From the NCBI GenBank assembly GCA_027065245.1, contig JAMOOS010000152.1, forward strand, positions 1-45,228: DNA of 45,228 bases, written 5' to 3'. The position numbers and the translations under genes are program-made. Shown piece after piece: positions 43,347 to 45,228 of this stretch. Numbering within the stretch: the first letter of the stretch is position 1; the number at the start of each line of letters is the position of its first letter. The notes beneath the pieces are model-generated. The model was not told the origin of the DNA. It saw nothing but the letters and a program-made list of their open reading frames with translations, and made no database searches. The stretch comes from Desulfuromonadaceae bacterium. GTDB lineage: Bacteria > Desulfobacterota > Desulfuromonadia > Desulfuromonadales > Desulfuromonadaceae.

Positions 43347-43458
43347 TTCCTGCTCCTTACATCAGTTGAAATTGATTGGCACCAGCGCCAATGCCGGATC
43401 TACAGGGGGAGACAAATAATTCCCCGCAGTTCACGGACTTAAAGCCGAGTTGCCCGCC

Positions 43459-43656
43459 TTACTTGTAAGGGATAAGGCAACCGATATTCTTGTGATCAAC
43501 AGCGGCAACGGTGGTGCCTTTACGCAGATCACGCTTACGCTTGGTACTTTTTTTGGTCAAAATATGGCTGGTAAAAGCCTTGTTACGCCGTATTTTGCCG
43601 GTACCAGTCTTGCGAAAACGCTTGGCGGCACCACGATTGGTTTTAATCTTGGGCAT
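43459..43656 (-). CDS. rpmI: 50S ribosomal protein L35
   Basis: This 65-residue protein begins MPKIKTNRGAAKRFRKTGTG and contains RNKAFTSHILTKKSTKRKRD, standard for L35. AAGGAGATGGGGA precedes the ATG. The 61-nt gap after infC contains a short hairpin (CTGCC/GGCAG) where L20-mediated control would act. Confidence 0.96.
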   Translation of the reverse strand: MPKIKTNRGAAKRFRKTGTGKIRRNKAFTSHILTKKSTKRKRDLRKGTTVAAVDHKNIGCLIPYK

Positions 43657-43717
43657 TCCCCATCTCCTTTTATACTTATTTGCTCACTACTGCCACAGTG
43701 GGCAGCTATCTTGAAAA

Positions 43718-44233
43718 CTATTTTTTCACCGGCGCCAGTACCATGTGCATGAACCGCCCCTGCATGCTGGGGAAAAACTCGACACTGCCCAGCTCGGCCA
43801 CTTCATCCGCCACCCGCTTGAGCAATTCACGCCCGAACTCCGGGTGAGTAACCTCGCGGCCACGAAACATCACCGTAACCTTGACCTTGTTACCGGCCTC
43901 AAGAAAACGGCGTACGTTCTTAACTTTCACGTTAAAATCGTGAATCTCGGTTTTTGGCCGCAGCTTGACCTCTTTCAGTTCCACCCGAGCGGTTTTCTTC
44001 TTGGCCTCGGCGGCACGCTTCTGCTGCTGGTACTTGAACTTGCCGTAATCCATTATGCGACACACCGGCGGCTTGGCGGAAGGAGATACCTCCACCAGAT
44101 CCAGACCACGTTCAGACGCGGCCTCCAGCGCCTCATTCAACGGCATGACACCCAGCTGCTCACCTGCATCGTCGACAACCCTAACCTCTTTGGCCCTGAT
44201 TGCACGATTTATGTTCGTTTCCTGCTTAGCTAT
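43718..44233 (-). CDS. infC: Translation initiation factor IF-3, ATA start codon
   Basis: This 171-residue IF-3 keeps 30S subunits free and discriminates against non-canonical start codons. The N-domain has NRAIRAKEVRVVDDAGEQLG then MPLNEALEAASERGLDLVEV. The linker and C-domain have CRIMDYGKFKYQQQKRAAEA, LRPKTEIHDFNVKVKNVRRF and the final QGRFMHMVLAPVKK. No ATG or GTG exists at the expected start. AGGAGG (44241-44246) lies 7 nt before ATA-GCT-AAG-CAG, so ATA is the start. A downstream in-frame ATG at 44146 would delete the conserved N-terminus. Rare starts in infC underlie IF-3 autoregulation in E. coli (AUU). Confidence 0.93.
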   Translation of the reverse strand: MAKQETNINRAIRAKEVRVVDDAGEQLGVMPLNEALEAASERGLDLVEVSPSAKPPVCRIMDYGKFKYQQQKRAAEAKKKTARVELKEVKLRPKTEIHDFNVKVKNVRRFLEAGNKVKVTVMFRGREVTHPEFGRELLKRVADEVAELGSVEFFPSMQGRFMHMVLAPVKK

Positions 44234-44240
44234 GGGACTA

Positions 44241-44246
44241 CCTCCT
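44241..44246 (-). promoter_or_regulatory. infC ribosome binding site overlapping the thrS stop codon
   Basis: A perfect AGGAGG begins inside the TAG stop of thrS (44245-44247) and ends 7 nt before the ATA start of infC. A strong site here compensates for the poor start codon and couples infC to thrS translation. Confidence 0.85.
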
Positions 44247-45228
44247 AGTTATATTGTGCGCTCTCACTGCGAACAAATTCGCTGAACTGCTCCACCGTCA
44301 TCGGCTCAAGATTCTCGCCGCTGCGATGCCGCGGTGTAACGGTACCGGCCTCCATCTCCTTATCGCCGATAACCAGCATATACGGTATCTTCCGCATCTG
44401 CGCCTCACGGATTTTAAAGCCCAGTTTCTCATTGCGCAGATCAGATTTCACCCGGATTCCGGCAGCAAGCAACTGTGCACTCACACCCTTGGCATAATCG
44501 AGCTGGTTATCGGTAACATTGATAACCATCGCCTGTACCGGTGCCAGCCACAGCGGAAAATTACCGGCATAATGTTCGATAAGAATACCGATAAAACGCT
44601 CAATCGACCCCAGGATAACCCGGTGCAGCATAATTGGACGGTGTTTTTCACCATCCGCGCCCACATAGGTGAGGTCAAAACGCTCAGGCAGGGTAAAATC
44701 GCACTGGATAGTAGCACACTGCCATTGTCTGTCAAGGGCGTCCATTAACTTAATGTCAATTTTGGGACCGTAAAAAGCGCCATCGCCTTCGTTAATATCG
44801 TATTTTCGTCCGCTGCTCTTCAAAGCGTTCAGCAACGCCTGCGTCGCCTTATCCCAATCGGCATCGCTGCCAATGGATTTTTCCGGCCGGGTAGACAACT
44901 CCATCTCGTACTCAAAACCGAAAATGTCCATCACGTCACCGATAAAGGTGAGTACGTTGTTGATTTCGTCGTCAAGCTGCTCCGGCGTACACAGAATATG
45001 GGCATCGTCCTGAGTGAAGCCGCGCACCCGCGTCAAACCATGCAGCACACCTGATTTTTCGTGACGATGCACAGTACCGAGCTCAAAATAACGCACCGGC
45101 AAATCGCGGTAGGAACGCAGCTGGCTTTTGTAGATAAGCATGTGCGCCAGGCAGTTCATTGGTTTGATACCGAACCCCTGCCCCTCCACCTCGGTAAAAT
45201 ACATGTTTTCGCGGTAATTGTCGTAGTG
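44245..45228 (-). CDS. thrS: Threonine--tRNA ligase, N-terminal part outside window
   Basis: The last 327 residues of ThrS; the frame remains open to the window edge, where HYDNYRENM is read. Catalytic motifs include GIKPMNCLAHMLIYKS with a zinc-binding Cys, RYFELGTVHRHEKSGVLHGL (motif 2), DGAFYGPKIDIKLMDALDR and HRVILGSIERFIGIL (motif 3). The C-terminal anticodon domain runs from LWLAPVQAMVINV to the end. The N-terminal TGS and editing domains lie beyond the edge. It begins the visible translation operon. Confidence 0.96.
   Translation of the reverse strand, partial: HYDNYRENMYFTEVEGQGFGIKPMNCLAHMLIYKSQLRSYRDLPVRYFELGTVHRHEKSGVLHGLTRVRGFTQDDAHILCTPEQLDDEINNVLTFIGDVMDIFGFEYEMELSTRPEKSIGSDADWDKATQALLNALKSSGRKYDINEGDGAFYGPKIDIKLMDALDRQWQCATIQCDFTLPERFDLTYVGADGEKHRPIMLHRVILGSIERFIGILIEHYAGNFPLWLAPVQAMVINVTDNQLDYAKGVSAQLLAAGIRVKSDLRNEKLGFKIREAQMRKIPYMLVIGDKEMEAGTVTPRHRSGENLEPMTVEQFSEFVRSESAQYN

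Overview
The window comes from a Gram-negative chromosome. The gene order thrS-infC-rpmI-rplT-pheS-pheT-ihfA-merR-pcm-nlpD, a vitamin B12-dependent ribonucleotide reductase, a PIN-PhoH ATPase and the overall protein style suggest a Desulfuromonadales/Geobacter-like (deltaproteobacterial) organism. That placement is inferred from gene order and remembered protein similarity, not from a search.

Layout. Positions 1-3.5 kb hold a truncated TauE/SafE permease, a succinate-semialdehyde-type aldehyde dehydrogenase, and an overlapping rhomboid protease/YbaK pair. Positions 3.66-25.0 kb are one uninterrupted minus-strand gene for a 7113-residue autotransporter. It has a signal peptide, about 116 hand-counted repeat units in four length classes, an autochaperone-like segment and a C-terminal 12-strand-type barrel. 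Upstream of it lie an AEC-family permease and, on the plus strand, a brnT/brnA toxin-antitoxin pair with a near-consensus promoter that appears to give a leaderless toxin message. Positions 27.1-34.3 kb are a minus-strand housekeeping run: cysteine desulfurase, PhoH, tsaD, DUF2062, rsmA, PPIase, cca and tRNA-Gly(CCC). Divergent from it is nrdJ (34.5-36.8 kb) behind a promoter with two NrdR-box-like sites. A second tRNA-Gly (GCC) follows, and then the nlpD-pcm-merR-ihfA-pheT-pheS-rplT-rpmI-infC-thrS translation cluster (minus strand, 37.1-45.2 kb). In this cluster infC uses an ATA start.

How it fits together. The right two thirds is core information processing: tRNA charging, initiation, ribosomal proteins, rRNA and tRNA modification, CCA addition and dNTP supply. 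The left third is accessory. The autotransporter, AEC permease and brnTA segment is bracketed by copies of a dispersed structured repeat (3579-3650 and 26874-27036, with a remnant at 36834-36858), which fits a variable insertion between core genes. The most unusual object is the autotransporter. All its classes look like one ~31-residue beta-helix unit carrying glycine-rich insertions of different fixed lengths. Its middle part alternates strictly between two unit types, and its distal part carries a 248-residue (744 bp) super-repeat.
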